From Pseudomonadota bacterium (GTDB lineage Bacteria; Pseudomonadota; Alphaproteobacteria; Acetobacterales; Acetobacteraceae): a stretch of 6,070 nt of DNA. A program made the position numbers and the translations under genes. The stretch is from positions 1 through 6,070 of the forward strand of contig JAJZEG010000364.1 of assembly GCA_021828605.1 (NCBI GenBank), written 5' to 3'. This document shows positions 1 through 6,070 of the stretch, piece after piece (within the stretch, counting starts at the first letter, position 1; each line of letters opens with the position of its first letter). A model generated the notes under the pieces. That model worked only from the letters and a program-made list of their open reading frames with translations. It did no database searches and was not told the DNA's origin.

Positions 1-1
1 C

Positions 2-673
2 TTGGATATTGGCGGGCTGAGCCATGTGTTCAATTTCGATGTGCCGCATCATGCCGAGGATTATGTGCATCGGATTGGCCGCACCGGTCGGGCGGGACGC
101 GAAGGGCGGGCTTTGACGATTGCGGCTCCCGAGGATCGGGCGGCAGTGGCGGCGATTGAGAAATTGACCGGTCATCCGATTCCGCCCATGCAAATTGAAG
201 GGCTTGATCCGGTTGATTGGGCCGAAGAGGATGGTCGGCGGCGGCGCGGGGTGCGTGGTAAGGCGCCGCGAGCGGGGGAAGCGAAGCCGGAAGTCGCAGC
301 GGCGGAGCCGCCACGCAAACGCAGTCGGGCCAAGCCTGATGCGCCGCGGGCCGATGCGCCGCGCCCGGATGCGTCGCACGCTGAACAGCCTCCGGTCGGC
401 GAGCAGGCTGCACCGAGTGAGCGGCGATCGGGTCAGCGTTCCGCACCATCGCGTGATCGAGCCCCCCGTGAGGCCGGGATGCGTGAGGCTGGGATGCGTG
501 AAGCGGATGAGGGGGCAGGGCGCGCGGTGCGCGGCTTTGGCGAGGATGTGCCCGCCTTCATGAAAATTGCCCGCAGGCCTGGGCCAAAACCGGATTTCAG
601 CGTAACCAGCGTCGAGGATGTGCCCGATGATGATCATCCTCCGCATGATCAGGGAACGGAGATTGCCGCATGA
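2..673 (+). CDS. DEAD-box RNA helicase, C-terminal part (5' end outside window)
   Basis: This is the end of an ATP-dependent RNA helicase of the DEAD-box family, probably RhlE-like, which would unwind RNA duplexes in the cytoplasm. The first visible residues, [15 protein letters not shown], match motif V (normally RGLDI...), so the leading TTG is an internal Leu codon and not a start. HRIGRTGR at visible residues 23-30 is motif VI, which carries the arginine finger. The helicase fold ends near residue 75. A disordered tail rich in Ala, Arg, Pro and Asp follows, with two pentapeptide repeat tracts, then a short conserved-looking segment [16 protein letters not shown] and an acidic/His-rich end. 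Motifs Q and I-IV lie upstream of the window. The TGA stop overlaps the ATG of the next gene by 4 bases (ATGA), suggesting one operon. The family call is firm; the subfamily is an inference. Confidence 0.93.
   Translation: MDIGGLSHVFNFDVPHHAEDYVHRIGRTGRAGREGRALTIAAPEDRAAVAAIEKLTGHPIPPMQIEGLDPVDWAEEDGRRRRGVRGKAPRAGEAKPEVAAAEPPRKRSRAKPDAPRADAPRPDASHAEQPPVGEQAAPSERRSGQRSAPSRDRAPREAGMREAGMREADEGAGRAVRGFGEDVPAFMKIARRPGPKPDFSVTSVEDVPDDDHPPHDQGTEIAA
338..382 (+). repeat. 15-bp tandem repeat in helicase tail (3 copies)
   Basis: Three 15-bp units start at 338, 353 and 368 (GATGCGCCGCG..., the third diverged as GATGCGTCGCA...). They encode [15 protein letters not shown] in the unstructured tail. The repeat stays in frame, as expected for slippage expansion in a tolerant linker. 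Confidence 0.85.
452..511 (+). repeat. 15-bp tandem repeat in helicase tail (2 near-identical plus 2 diverged copies)
   Basis: Units at 467-481 and 482-496 differ by one base (CGTGAGGC[C/T]GGGATG). A diverged unit precedes them (452-466) and another follows (497-511). The encoded peptides are [20 protein letters not shown]. The register is in frame with the helicase and has the same 15-bp period as the 338-382 tract. Confidence 0.85.
658..661 (+). promoter_or_regulatory. Ribosome binding site of gcdH
   Basis: GGAG lies 8 bases before the ATG at 670, within the helicase coding sequence. It supports that start and allows re-initiation by ribosomes ending at the overlapping TGA. Confidence 0.7.
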
Positions 674-1899
674 ACAAAATTGACCCGTCACTGCAAAGCC
701 AGACTCAAAGCCAGACTGGTCATAAAGGCGGCTTCGCGCCGTTCGATTGGGCGGATGCGCTCAATTTCGATGGCCAGCTCTCTGAGGATGAGCGGGCGAT
801 CCGCGACGCCGCGCATGACTATTGCCAGGGCCAGCTGTTTCCGCGGGTGTTAAAGGCGTTCCGCGAAGAAAAATTTGATCGGGCGATTGTCTCTGAAATG
901 GGGCAGATGGGCTTTCTGGGCGCGACCTTATCAAGCCATGGCTGTGCTGATGCGTCTTATGTGGCGTACGGCTTGATCGCGCGCGAGTTGGAACGGGTCG
1001 ATAGTGGCTATCGCTCGGTGTTTTCGGTACAATCCTCGCTGGTGATGTATCCGATTTATGCGTTCGGCTCAGAGGCGCAGAAGGATAAATATCTGCCCAA
1101 ATTACGCACCGGTGAATGGGTCGGCTGTTTTGGGCTCACCGAGCCCGATGCGGGGTCCGATCCGGGATCGATGCGCACCAAAGCCACGCCGGTTGATGGC
1201 GGTTACCTGTTGAACGGGTCGAAAACCTGGATTAGCAACGCGCCGATCGCCGATATGGTGTTGGTGTGGGCGAAGGATGAAACCGATACGATTCGTGGAT
1301 TTTTGGTGGATCGCGGCTCGAAAGGGTTAGAGACCCCGAAAATTGAAGGCAAGTTTTCGCTGCGCGCCTCGGTGACCGGGATGGTGATGCTGCAAGATGT
1401 GTTCGTGCCATCTGATCATATGCTGCCGGGCGTTAAGGGGCTGCGTGGGCCATTTTCCTGCTTGAATAACGCGCGCTACGGCATTGCCTGGGGTGCGATG
1501 GGGGCGGCTGAGTTTTGCTGGCATGCGGCGCGGCAATATACCTTGGATCGGCAGATGTTTGGCCGTCCGCTGGCGGCGACGCAGCTTGTGCAAAAGAAAT
1601 TAGCCGATATGCAAACCGAGATTTCGCTCGGCTTGCAGGGCGCGTTGCGGCTGGGCCGCTTGCTTGATGAAGGCAAGGCGGCGACGGAAATGATTTCATT
1701 AATGAAACGTAATAATTGCGGTAAATCGTTGGATATCGCGCGCGTGTCGCGCGACATGCATGGCGGCAATGGAATTGTGGATGAGTATCACGTGATTCGC
1801 CATATGATGAATTTGGAAACAGTGAACACCTATGAAGGGGCGCATGATGTTCATGCGTTGATTTTAGGGCGTGCGCAAACCGGTATTTCGGCATTTTAA
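670..1899 (+). CDS. gcdH: Glutaryl-CoA dehydrogenase (decarboxylating type)
   Basis: This FAD-dependent acyl-CoA dehydrogenase should oxidise and decarboxylate glutaryl-CoA to crotonyl-CoA, the common late step of lysine, tryptophan and glutarate breakdown, passing electrons to ETF. The 409 residues are full length for the family. [13 protein letters not shown] (153-165) is the FAD/substrate signature, and [20 protein letters not shown] near the C-terminus carries the catalytic base Glu389. Arg115 and Ser119 in SGYRSVFS match the human Arg94/Ser98 pair that holds the glutaryl carboxylate. Glu108 and Tyr388 match the residues associated with decarboxylating rather than non-decarboxylating enzymes. 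The start is ATG 670, with GGAG 8 bases upstream and the ATGA overlap. A 12-bp tandem duplication near the N-terminus repeats SQTQ. No CoA-transferase or ETF gene is visible nearby. Confidence 0.95.
   Translation: MNKIDPSLQSQTQSQTGHKGGFAPFDWADALNFDGQLSEDERAIRDAAHDYCQGQLFPRVLKAFREEKFDRAIVSEMGQMGFLGATLSSHGCADASYVAYGLIARELERVDSGYRSVFSVQSSLVMYPIYAFGSEAQKDKYLPKLRTGEWVGCFGLTEPDAGSDPGSMRTKATPVDGGYLLNGSKTWISNAPIADMVLVWAKDETDTIRGFLVDRGSKGLETPKIEGKFSLRASVTGMVMLQDVFVPSDHMLPGVKGLRGPFSCLNNARYGIAWGAMGAAEFCWHAARQYTLDRQMFGRPLAATQLVQKKLADMQTEISLGLQGALRLGRLLDEGKAATEMISLMKRNNCGKSLDIARVSRDMHGGNGIVDEYHVIRHMMNLETVNTYEGAHDVHALILGRAQTGISAF
694..717 (+). repeat. Perfect 12-bp tandem duplication in gcdH N-terminus
   Basis: CAAAGCCAGACT occurs at 694-705 and again at 706-717. 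It duplicates a SQTQ-like segment in the N-terminal extension, before the conserved FDWADAL region at residues 25-31, so it is probably neutral. Confidence 0.9.
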
Positions 1900-1959
1900 T
1901 GAGGGTTGGCCGGCCCTAAAGTTGGGCGCGGTTTAATCCAACCTGGCCTAATTGATCCG

Positions 1960-2012
1960 ACACTGATTAATGCGTGTTGACTCCTGATTATGATCGCGCT
2001 CATGATCAGTGT
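1960..2012. repeat. Inverted repeat ACACTGAT / ATCAGTGT, possible operator
   Basis: ACACTGAT at 1960-1967 is the exact reverse complement of ATCAGTGT at 2005-2012, with 37 bases between. Inside, CTGATTA at 1963-1969 recurs directly at 1984-1990, exactly 21 bp (two helical turns) on. A further CTGAT sits at 2031-2035. The arrangement brackets a TTGACT box and resembles regulator half-sites, but no regulator can be named. Confidence 0.4.
1977..2006 (+). promoter_or_regulatory. Possible promoter for the c-di-GMP gene
   Basis: TTGACT (1977-1982) is a good -35 match, and 18 bases later CATGAT (2001-2006) is a mediocre -10. Transcription would begin near 2013 and leave a leader of about 140 bases. 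GATAAT at 2109-2114 is a better -10 on its own but lacks a convincing -35. Transcription from the helicase-gcdH operon could also read through. Confidence 0.25.
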
Positions 2013-2142
2013 TAGACGATGCGCGCCTAACTGATAAAAATTGGGGTAGGTCGGCATATGGGAGATTGGTGCGTCTGCGCATCGAGCGGCGAACGGGCGG
2101 ATGATCGCGATAATTATGCGTTATAGAGCAATGATTGAATGC

Positions 2143-2146
2143 GGAG
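2143..2146 (+). promoter_or_regulatory. Ribosome binding site supporting the TTG start at 2155
   Basis: GGAG lies 8 bases before TTG 2155. It is only 1 base from ATG 2148, which is out of frame and too close to be used, so the spacing favours TTG as the initiator. Confidence 0.55.
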
Positions 2147-2154
2147 TATGACAT

Positions 2155-4569
2155 TTGAGACGTGTCCGCGACTATCAAACAGGAGACACCGATAGCCCTC
2201 CGGCCGGCGTGATTTTTTGTCGGGTTCAAATCCCGGCTGAGGTTCTGCCGCGTGCCAAGGCGATCCATTTGGATAATTGGGCGAAAAATAGTTTTGTCAT
2301 CACGTTGCCGGGCGTGCTGGTCGCGGTGGTGTTGCTGTTGCAATGTCAGGCGCCGTTGCAACATCCGATTGAGCTGCTGTTTTTCGCGCTGGTGGTGGTG
2401 GCCTATGCGGCGCAGGCGAGCGTTGCTGATTGGTGGCTGCATAAAGAGGAGCGCTTCGGGACCATTGATTTGGCGCGAAAACTGATGATGGGCGCGCGAT
2501 TCGCATTATCGGTATCGTGGATGTTGTTGTTGAATATCGTGATCCGCTCGGGCGGCTCTGACGTCGCGATCATTGTGATTGGCGTCGAGGTTGCGCTGAT
2601 TTCCGCGACGATGATGGTGGGACCGCTGACGTTTGGCGCGGTCGCTTTGTTGCCGTTGGTGATCGGCGCGTTGATCTCGGTGGGTCCGGGCTCGCCGGTT
2701 TCGTCGCCGGAAATCATTGGCATTGTGTCTGCCTATGCGGCCTACACGTTTTACGCTTTCATGTTTCTGAACCATAAAATGATTTTCGAAACGCTGACCA
2801 CCATCCGCCTGGAGCAAACCAACGATACGATCAGGATTTTGCTGCGCGATTTCGAGGAAAGTGCGAGTGATTGGTTGTGGGAGGTTGATGCTGCGTTCAA
2901 TTTGAAAGCGGTGTCGCTGCGTTTTGCCGAGGTTGCCGAACGCGATCGGGCGGCGATGATTGGTCCGTTGATCAAGTTGTTGCGGGGTGCGGGCTCTGGC
3001 GAGCCGGGTGGCACCGGTGATCCGCTTGGCGCGCTGCTCGATCATTTCGCCCATTTAACGCCGTTTCGCGATTTGGTGCTGCCGATCAAGGTTGGCGATG
3101 CACGACGCTGGTGGTCGTTAACCGGCAAGCCAATATTCGAGGGGAATAATCAACGATTTGTTGGCTATCGGGGGGTGGGTGCCGATGTTACCGCCAGCCA
3201 TCAGGCGCGCGAACAGAATGCGTATTTGGCGCGCCATGATGCGTTGACCGGCCTTGCCAACCGGGTGGCCTTCGCGACAGCGGTTGAGCGGGCGTTGGAC
3301 TCCGAAGGCGGCGCTTTGCTGAGTTTGGATTTGGATGCGTTCAAAGCGGTGAATGATCGTTTTGGTCATGCCATGGGTGATCGGGTTTTAGTTTCAGTGG
3401 CGAACCGACTAAGGGGGGCGATTCGCGATGGCGATGTCGCAGCACGGCTCGGCGGCGATGAGTTTGCGATTTTACTCCGGACCAATGAAGAGGTTGAGGT
3501 GCTCGCGGTGGCGCGGCGGGTGGTCGATGTATTGGGGCGGCCTTTTAAGTTCGATGGCATAACGGTGGAAATTGGCACCTCGGTTGGCATTGCCATGGTG
3601 CCCTCCTCGGCCAGCGTAGCGCCTGAGGATACCGGGCTGCTGGAGGCGGATTCGGAGACTGAAACCCTGATTAAGCAGGCTGATTTGGCGCTGTATCAGG
3701 CTAAGGCTGCGGGGCGTGGCACTTGGCGGTTTTTCGATGATGCAATGCATATCCATTTGGATCGGCGGCGGCATTTGCAGCGTGAGGTGGGCGAAGCGAT
3801 CAGTGCCGACGGGTATGCGGTTTGGTTCCAGCCAGTCGTCGGGCTGGTACATGGCGAGATGACGGCGGTTGAGGCGGTGTTGCATTGGCCGGCAGTCTCA
3901 ACCGACGAGCACGGCACGGCTGAACTGATTGGTGTCGCCGAGCAGATTGGTATGGCGGGTATTCTGGTCGATCGGATGCTCAATGCGGCGCTGGATTGCG
4001 GGCGGGCTTTGCCGTCTGCGGTGCGGATTTCGATTGATTTGCCGCAAAGCCTGTTGCTTGATGGCAGCAAAATCACCGACCTGCTTGATCAACTCCTGTC
4101 GTCCGGGATTAAGCCGGAGCGTTTCGAGTTCGAGGTCACCGAAGCGGCGCTCGCGGATGGTAGCCGCAAATGCCTTGACCGGTTGCGCCAGTTGCAGAAC
4201 GCGGGCTGTCGCACCGCGATTGATCATTTCGGATTAGGCATGGCGTCGCTGACTCGGTTGCATGAAATGCCGTTCAGTCGGCTGAAAATCCATCGTGATT
4301 TCGTGGCGCGGACCGAGCTTGATCCGCAGGCGGTGCCGATGTTGCGGGCGATGATCGATATGGCGCATGCGCTCGGCTTGGTGGTGACCGCGGATGGGGT
4401 TACCAATGACGCACAATTATTGTTGCTGACCGAATTGGGCTGCGACGAAGCGCAAGGACCGTTCTTCGCCCAGCCAATGCCGCTCGCCGAGATTTTCACC
4501 TTCCCCGCGCTGAAAATCGCCCGACTGGTCCCCCCGAACGCGGTCGTGCGCAGTCAGCAGCAAGGCTGA
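2155..4569 (+). CDS. Membrane PAS-GGDEF-EAL protein: diguanylate cyclase with degenerate EAL domain
   Basis: This 804-residue inner-membrane signalling protein should make cyclic di-GMP from GTP. Five or six hydrophobic helices fill residues 46-206, including about 46-63, 72-93, 116-131, a pair in 137-177, and 186-206. A PAS-like sensor follows (about 225-345; DFEESASDWLWEVDA at the start, GYRGVGADVT at the end). The GGDEF domain (about 355-530) has HDALTGLANR, the metal/substrate motif DLDAFKAVND (392-401), GGDEF (433-437) and the RxxD product-inhibition site R424-D427. The EAL domain (about 540-785) keeps Glu573, EVTE (660-663), Lys711 and Gln767. However, the usual Asn is Asp628, DDFG is DHFG (690-693), and AEGVE is ADGVT (746-750), so phosphodiesterase activity is doubtful. 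The start is probably TTG 2155 with GGAG 8 bases upstream; TTG 2269 (residue 39, after AAGG) is an alternative just before the first helix. The stop lies inside the first hairpin repeat. Confidence 0.93.
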   Translation: MRRVRDYQTGDTDSPPAGVIFCRVQIPAEVLPRAKAIHLDNWAKNSFVITLPGVLVAVVLLLQCQAPLQHPIELLFFALVVVAYAAQASVADWWLHKEERFGTIDLARKLMMGARFALSVSWMLLLNIVIRSGGSDVAIIVIGVEVALISATMMVGPLTFGAVALLPLVIGALISVGPGSPVSSPEIIGIVSAYAAYTFYAFMFLNHKMIFETLTTIRLEQTNDTIRILLRDFEESASDWLWEVDAAFNLKAVSLRFAEVAERDRAAMIGPLIKLLRGAGSGEPGGTGDPLGALLDHFAHLTPFRDLVLPIKVGDARRWWSLTGKPIFEGNNQRFVGYRGVGADVTASHQAREQNAYLARHDALTGLANRVAFATAVERALDSEGGALLSLDLDAFKAVNDRFGHAMGDRVLVSVANRLRGAIRDGDVAARLGGDEFAILLRTNEEVEVLAVARRVVDVLGRPFKFDGITVEIGTSVGIAMVPSSASVAPEDTGLLEADSETETLIKQADLALYQAKAAGRGTWRFFDDAMHIHLDRRRHLQREVGEAISADGYAVWFQPVVGLVHGEMTAVEAVLHWPAVSTDEHGTAELIGVAEQIGMAGILVDRMLNAALDCGRALPSAVRISIDLPQSLLLDGSKITDLLDQLLSSGIKPERFEFEVTEAALADGSRKCLDRLRQLQNAGCRTAIDHFGLGMASLTRLHEMPFSRLKIHRDFVARTELDPQAVPMLRAMIDMAHALGLVVTADGVTNDAQLLLLTELGCDEAQGPFFAQPMPLAEIFTFPALKIARLVPPNAVVRSQQQG

Positions 4570-4577
4570 CTGCTCTT
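4550..4577 (+). terminator. Candidate terminator hairpin of the c-di-GMP gene
   Basis: GCAGTCAGC (4550-4558) and GCTGACTGC (4565-4573) form a 9-bp stem around AGCAAG, followed by TCTT. The T-run is poor and the TGA stop (4567-4569) is in the right arm, so a terminating ribosome would disrupt it. Units 2 and 3 may serve as back-up stems on this strand. Confidence 0.35.
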
Positions 4578-4605
4578 AAAAGAAGAGTCAGCAGCAAGGC
4601 TGACT
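4578..4605 (-). terminator. Second tandem terminator of ilvD
   Basis: The same stem (4586-4605) is followed on the minus strand by CTTCTTTT (plus 4578-4585). It would catch read-through from the first terminator and keep ilvD transcripts out of the convergent gene. Confidence 0.6.
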
Positions 4606-4611
4606 GCTCTT

Positions 4612-4642
4612 AAAAAAAAGAGTCAGCAGCAAGGCTGACTGC
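4612..4642 (-). terminator. Rho-independent terminator of ilvD (first)
   Basis: Read on the minus strand, AGTCAGC-CTTGCT-GCTGACT is followed by C and eight T residues (plus-strand A-run 4612-4619). It lies about 20 bases past the ilvD stop codon and is a textbook intrinsic terminator. Confidence 0.85.
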
Positions 4643-4662
4643 CTGCAATAAGGCTTGCGAAC

Positions 4663-6069
4663 CTACTTTAGCTGCCCGATATCGCGCACGGCGCCGCGGG
4701 CGGCACTGGTGGTCAAAGCGGCGTAGGCTTTGAGCGCGGATGAGACTTTGCGCAAGCGTGGTTTAGGCGTGAAAGCCTCTGCGCCGCGCGCAACCATCGC
4801 CGCACGGCGCTGATCCAGCACAGCCGGCTCGATCAACACATTAATGCTGCGGGCGGGAATATCGATGGCAATCAGATCGCCGGGTTCGATCAAAGCGATG
4901 GCGCCGCCCTCGGCGGCTTCGGGGGAAATATGACCGATGGACAGGCCCGACGTGCCGCCGGAAAATCGTCCATCGGTGATCAAGGCGCAGGCTTTGCCGA
5001 GGCCCTTGGATTTCAGATAGCTGGTCGGGTACAGCATTTCCTGCATGCCCGGACCGCCTTTCGGCCCTTCATAGGTGATCACCACGACATCGCCCGGTTT
5101 CACCTGATCATTGAGAATGGCCGTCACTGCGGCCTCCTGGCTTTCAAAAATCCGCGCGGGACCGGTAAAGCGCAGGCTCTCAGCATCAACGCCTGCCGTT
5201 TTCACAATCGCGCCATCAATCGCGATATTGCCATAGAGCACCGCGAGCCCGCCATCGGCGCTGAAAGCGTGGGCGATATCGCGGATCACCCCGTTACGGC
5301 GATCGGTATCAAGACTGTCATAGCGGCGCGATTGGCTAAAGGCTTGGATGGTCCGCACACCGCCGGGCGCTGCGGCATACAGGCTGAGCGCCGCCTCGCG
5401 CTGTTGGGTGATATCCCATTGAGCCAGGGCCGCGCCGAGGGATGCCGAATGGACCGTGGGGCAATCATGATGAAGCAGCCCGCCGCGATCAAGCTCGGCG
5501 AGAATACCCATAATCCCGCCCGCGCGATGCACATCTTCCATATGCACGTCCGGCACTGAGGGCGAGACTTTGCATAAATTGGGCACCCGGCGCGACAGCC
5601 GGTCGATATCGGCCATGGTGAAATCATGTTCGGCCTCATGGGCGGCGGCGAGCAGATGCAGCACGGTATTGGTCGAGCCGCCCATCGCGATATCGAGCGA
5701 CATCGCGTTTTCGAAGGCTTGTTTGCTGGCGATGGCGCGCGGAAGCACGCTGACATCGTCCTGCTCGTAATAGCGGCGCGCCAAATCAACGATTTGCCAG
5801 CCTGCTTCGACGAATAATTTACGCCGGTCGGCATGGGTAGCGAGCAGCGAGCCATTGCCGGGCAGGCCGAGCCCCAAGGCTTCGACCAGGCAGTTCATCG
5901 AATTGGCGGTGAACATGCCCGAGCAGGAGCCGCAGGTCGGGCAGGCGGAACGCTCCATCACGGCGGCTTGTTCATCGGTTTGCGACGGGTCAGCGGCGGC
6001 GACCATGGCGGTGATCAAATCCACTGCACGGGTCTCGCCCTTGGCGATATATTTCCCGGCTTCCATCGG
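4663..6069 (-). CDS. ilvD: Dihydroxy-acid dehydratase, C-terminal part (start outside window)
   Basis: This Fe-S dehydratase converts 2,3-dihydroxy-isovalerate and -methylvalerate to the 2-keto acids that precede valine, leucine and isoleucine. The visible 468 residues align well from memory with Escherichia coli IlvD (about 616 aa) and belong to that longer type. PMEAGK at the window edge is the inside of the conserved SGGPMEAGK segment, so the Met at 6066 is not the start and roughly 150 residues are missing. [21 protein letters not shown] (about 38-58 from that Met) holds a cluster-binding cysteine. [43 protein letters not shown] and [19 protein letters not shown] (361-379) follow; the last is the second family signature, with the catalytic Ser. 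The reading frame is uninterrupted to TAG. It is convergent with the c-di-GMP gene and served by two tandem terminators. Confidence 0.97.
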   Translation of the reverse strand, partial: PMEAGKYIAKGETRAVDLITAMVAAADPSQTDEQAAVMERSACPTCGSCSGMFTANSMNCLVEALGLGLPGNGSLLATHADRRKLFVEAGWQIVDLARRYYEQDDVSVLPRAIASKQAFENAMSLDIAMGGSTNTVLHLLAAAHEAEHDFTMADIDRLSRRVPNLCKVSPSVPDVHMEDVHRAGGIMGILAELDRGGLLHHDCPTVHSASLGAALAQWDITQQREAALSLYAAAPGGVRTIQAFSQSRRYDSLDTDRRNGVIRDIAHAFSADGGLAVLYGNIAIDGAIVKTAGVDAESLRFTGPARIFESQEAAVTAILNDQVKPGDVVVITYEGPKGGPGMQEMLYPTSYLKSKGLGKACALITDGRFSGGTSGLSIGHISPEAAEGGAIALIEPGDLIAIDIPARSINVLIEPAVLDQRRAAMVARGAEAFTPKPRLRKVSSALKAYAALTTSAARGAVRDIGQLK

Positions 6070-6070
6070 G

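Larger units (their letters stand above)
1900..2154. other. Intergenic region with CTGAT motif cluster; no gene seen
   Basis: These 255 bases separate gcdH from the c-di-GMP gene. The first 45 bases hold several weak, mutually exclusive stems: GGTTGG 1904-1909 with CCAACC 1938-1943, AGGG/CCCT at 1902-1917, and GTTGG 1921-1925 with CCAAC 1938-1942. None has a T-run, so I do not call a terminator for gcdH. The stretch 1960-2037 holds the CTGAT motifs described separately. ATCGCGAT at 2104-2111 is palindromic. Two tiny reading frames (2101-2151 and 2148-2195) lack usable ribosome sites. Confidence 0.6.
4550..4642. repeat. Three tandem 34/35-bp hairpin repeats between convergent genes
   Basis: Units start at 4552 (34 bp), 4586 (35 bp) and 4621 (22 bp, truncated). 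All share the identical 22-base core AGTCAGC-AGCAAG-GCTGACT-GC, a perfect 7-bp stem with a 6-base loop; the first extends to 9 bp using GC at 4550-4551. Spacers are TCTTAAAAGAAG and TCTTAAAAAAAAG, which can themselves fold (CTCTT/AAGAG). Unit 1 encodes the last residues (SQQQG) and stop of the upstream protein. Confidence 0.95.

Noticed and set aside
1902..1917. Terminator after gcdH (AGGG/CCCT with GGCCGGCC)
   Set aside because: The stem is short, relies on G-U pairs, and is followed by AAAG rather than a T-run.
2005..2040. Intrinsic terminator at the ATCAGTGTTAG/CTAACTGAT stem
   Set aside because: On the plus strand it is followed by A residues; on the minus strand the T-run precedes the stem, so neither orientation fits.
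2101..2195. Two short upstream frames (2101-2151, 16 codons; 2148-2195, 15 codons) as leader peptides
   Set aside because: The first has no ribosome site. The second has GGAG only 1 base away, a spacing that fits TTG 2155 instead.
2172..2244. A tRNA gene ending with the T-arm-like stem at 2219-2237
   Set aside because: The expected upstream acceptor strand (ACCTCAG), D-arm and anticodon stem are absent, no CCA follows, and the reading frame through it is open.
1948..2442. Minus-strand 164-residue reading frame across the intergenic region
   Set aside because: Its product is Arg/Gln/His-rich with no recognisable domain, it runs antisense into the c-di-GMP gene, and it looks like a shadow of GC-biased coding.
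4552..4642. A CRISPR array
   Set aside because: The units are directly adjacent with no unique spacers, strongly palindromic, and placed at a convergent gene end; terminator repeats explain them.
6064..6066. ATG at the right edge as the start of ilvD
   Set aside because: It is the Met of the conserved SGGPMEAGK segment, preceded in frame by a Pro codon, so the gene continues beyond the window.

Overview
The window reads as ordinary chromosomal DNA of an alphaproteobacterium. The genes are moderately GC-rich, and the helicase tail, PAS-GGDEF-EAL protein and IlvD all look alphaproteobacterial. A relative of the Acetobacteraceae/Rhodospirillales is my guess from protein style, not a demonstrated placement. 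There are four protein genes, two of them cut by the window edges. I see no rRNA, tRNA, CRISPR, insertion sequence or phage gene.

Layout. (1) 2-673, +: the 3' end of a DEAD-box RNA helicase (motifs V and VI, then a long low-complexity tail with two 15-bp repeat tracts). (2) 670-1899, +: a complete glutaryl-CoA dehydrogenase of the decarboxylating type, whose ATG overlaps the helicase stop as ATGA, so the two are probably co-transcribed and translationally coupled. (3) 1900-2154: a 255-bp gap with four CTGAT-type motifs around a possible promoter. (4) 2155-4569, +: a large membrane PAS-GGDEF-EAL protein, probably starting at TTG. Its cyclase half has every key motif plus the RxxD inhibitory site, but its EAL half has lost several metal and catalytic residues. 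(5) 4550-4642: three tandem 34/35-bp hairpin units between convergent genes. The first overlaps the end of the c-di-GMP gene, and the other two form consecutive U-tailed terminators for the opposite strand. (6) 4663-6069, -: the C-terminal three quarters of dihydroxy-acid dehydratase (ilvD), whose start lies beyond the right edge.

The genes do not form one pathway: RNA remodelling, lysine/tryptophan (glutaryl-CoA) catabolism, c-di-GMP signalling and branched-chain amino acid synthesis. I found no clear evidence of an undescribed multi-gene system. The items most worth a second look are the split catalytic state of the c-di-GMP protein, the hairpin array that overlaps its stop codon, and the motif cluster upstream of it.
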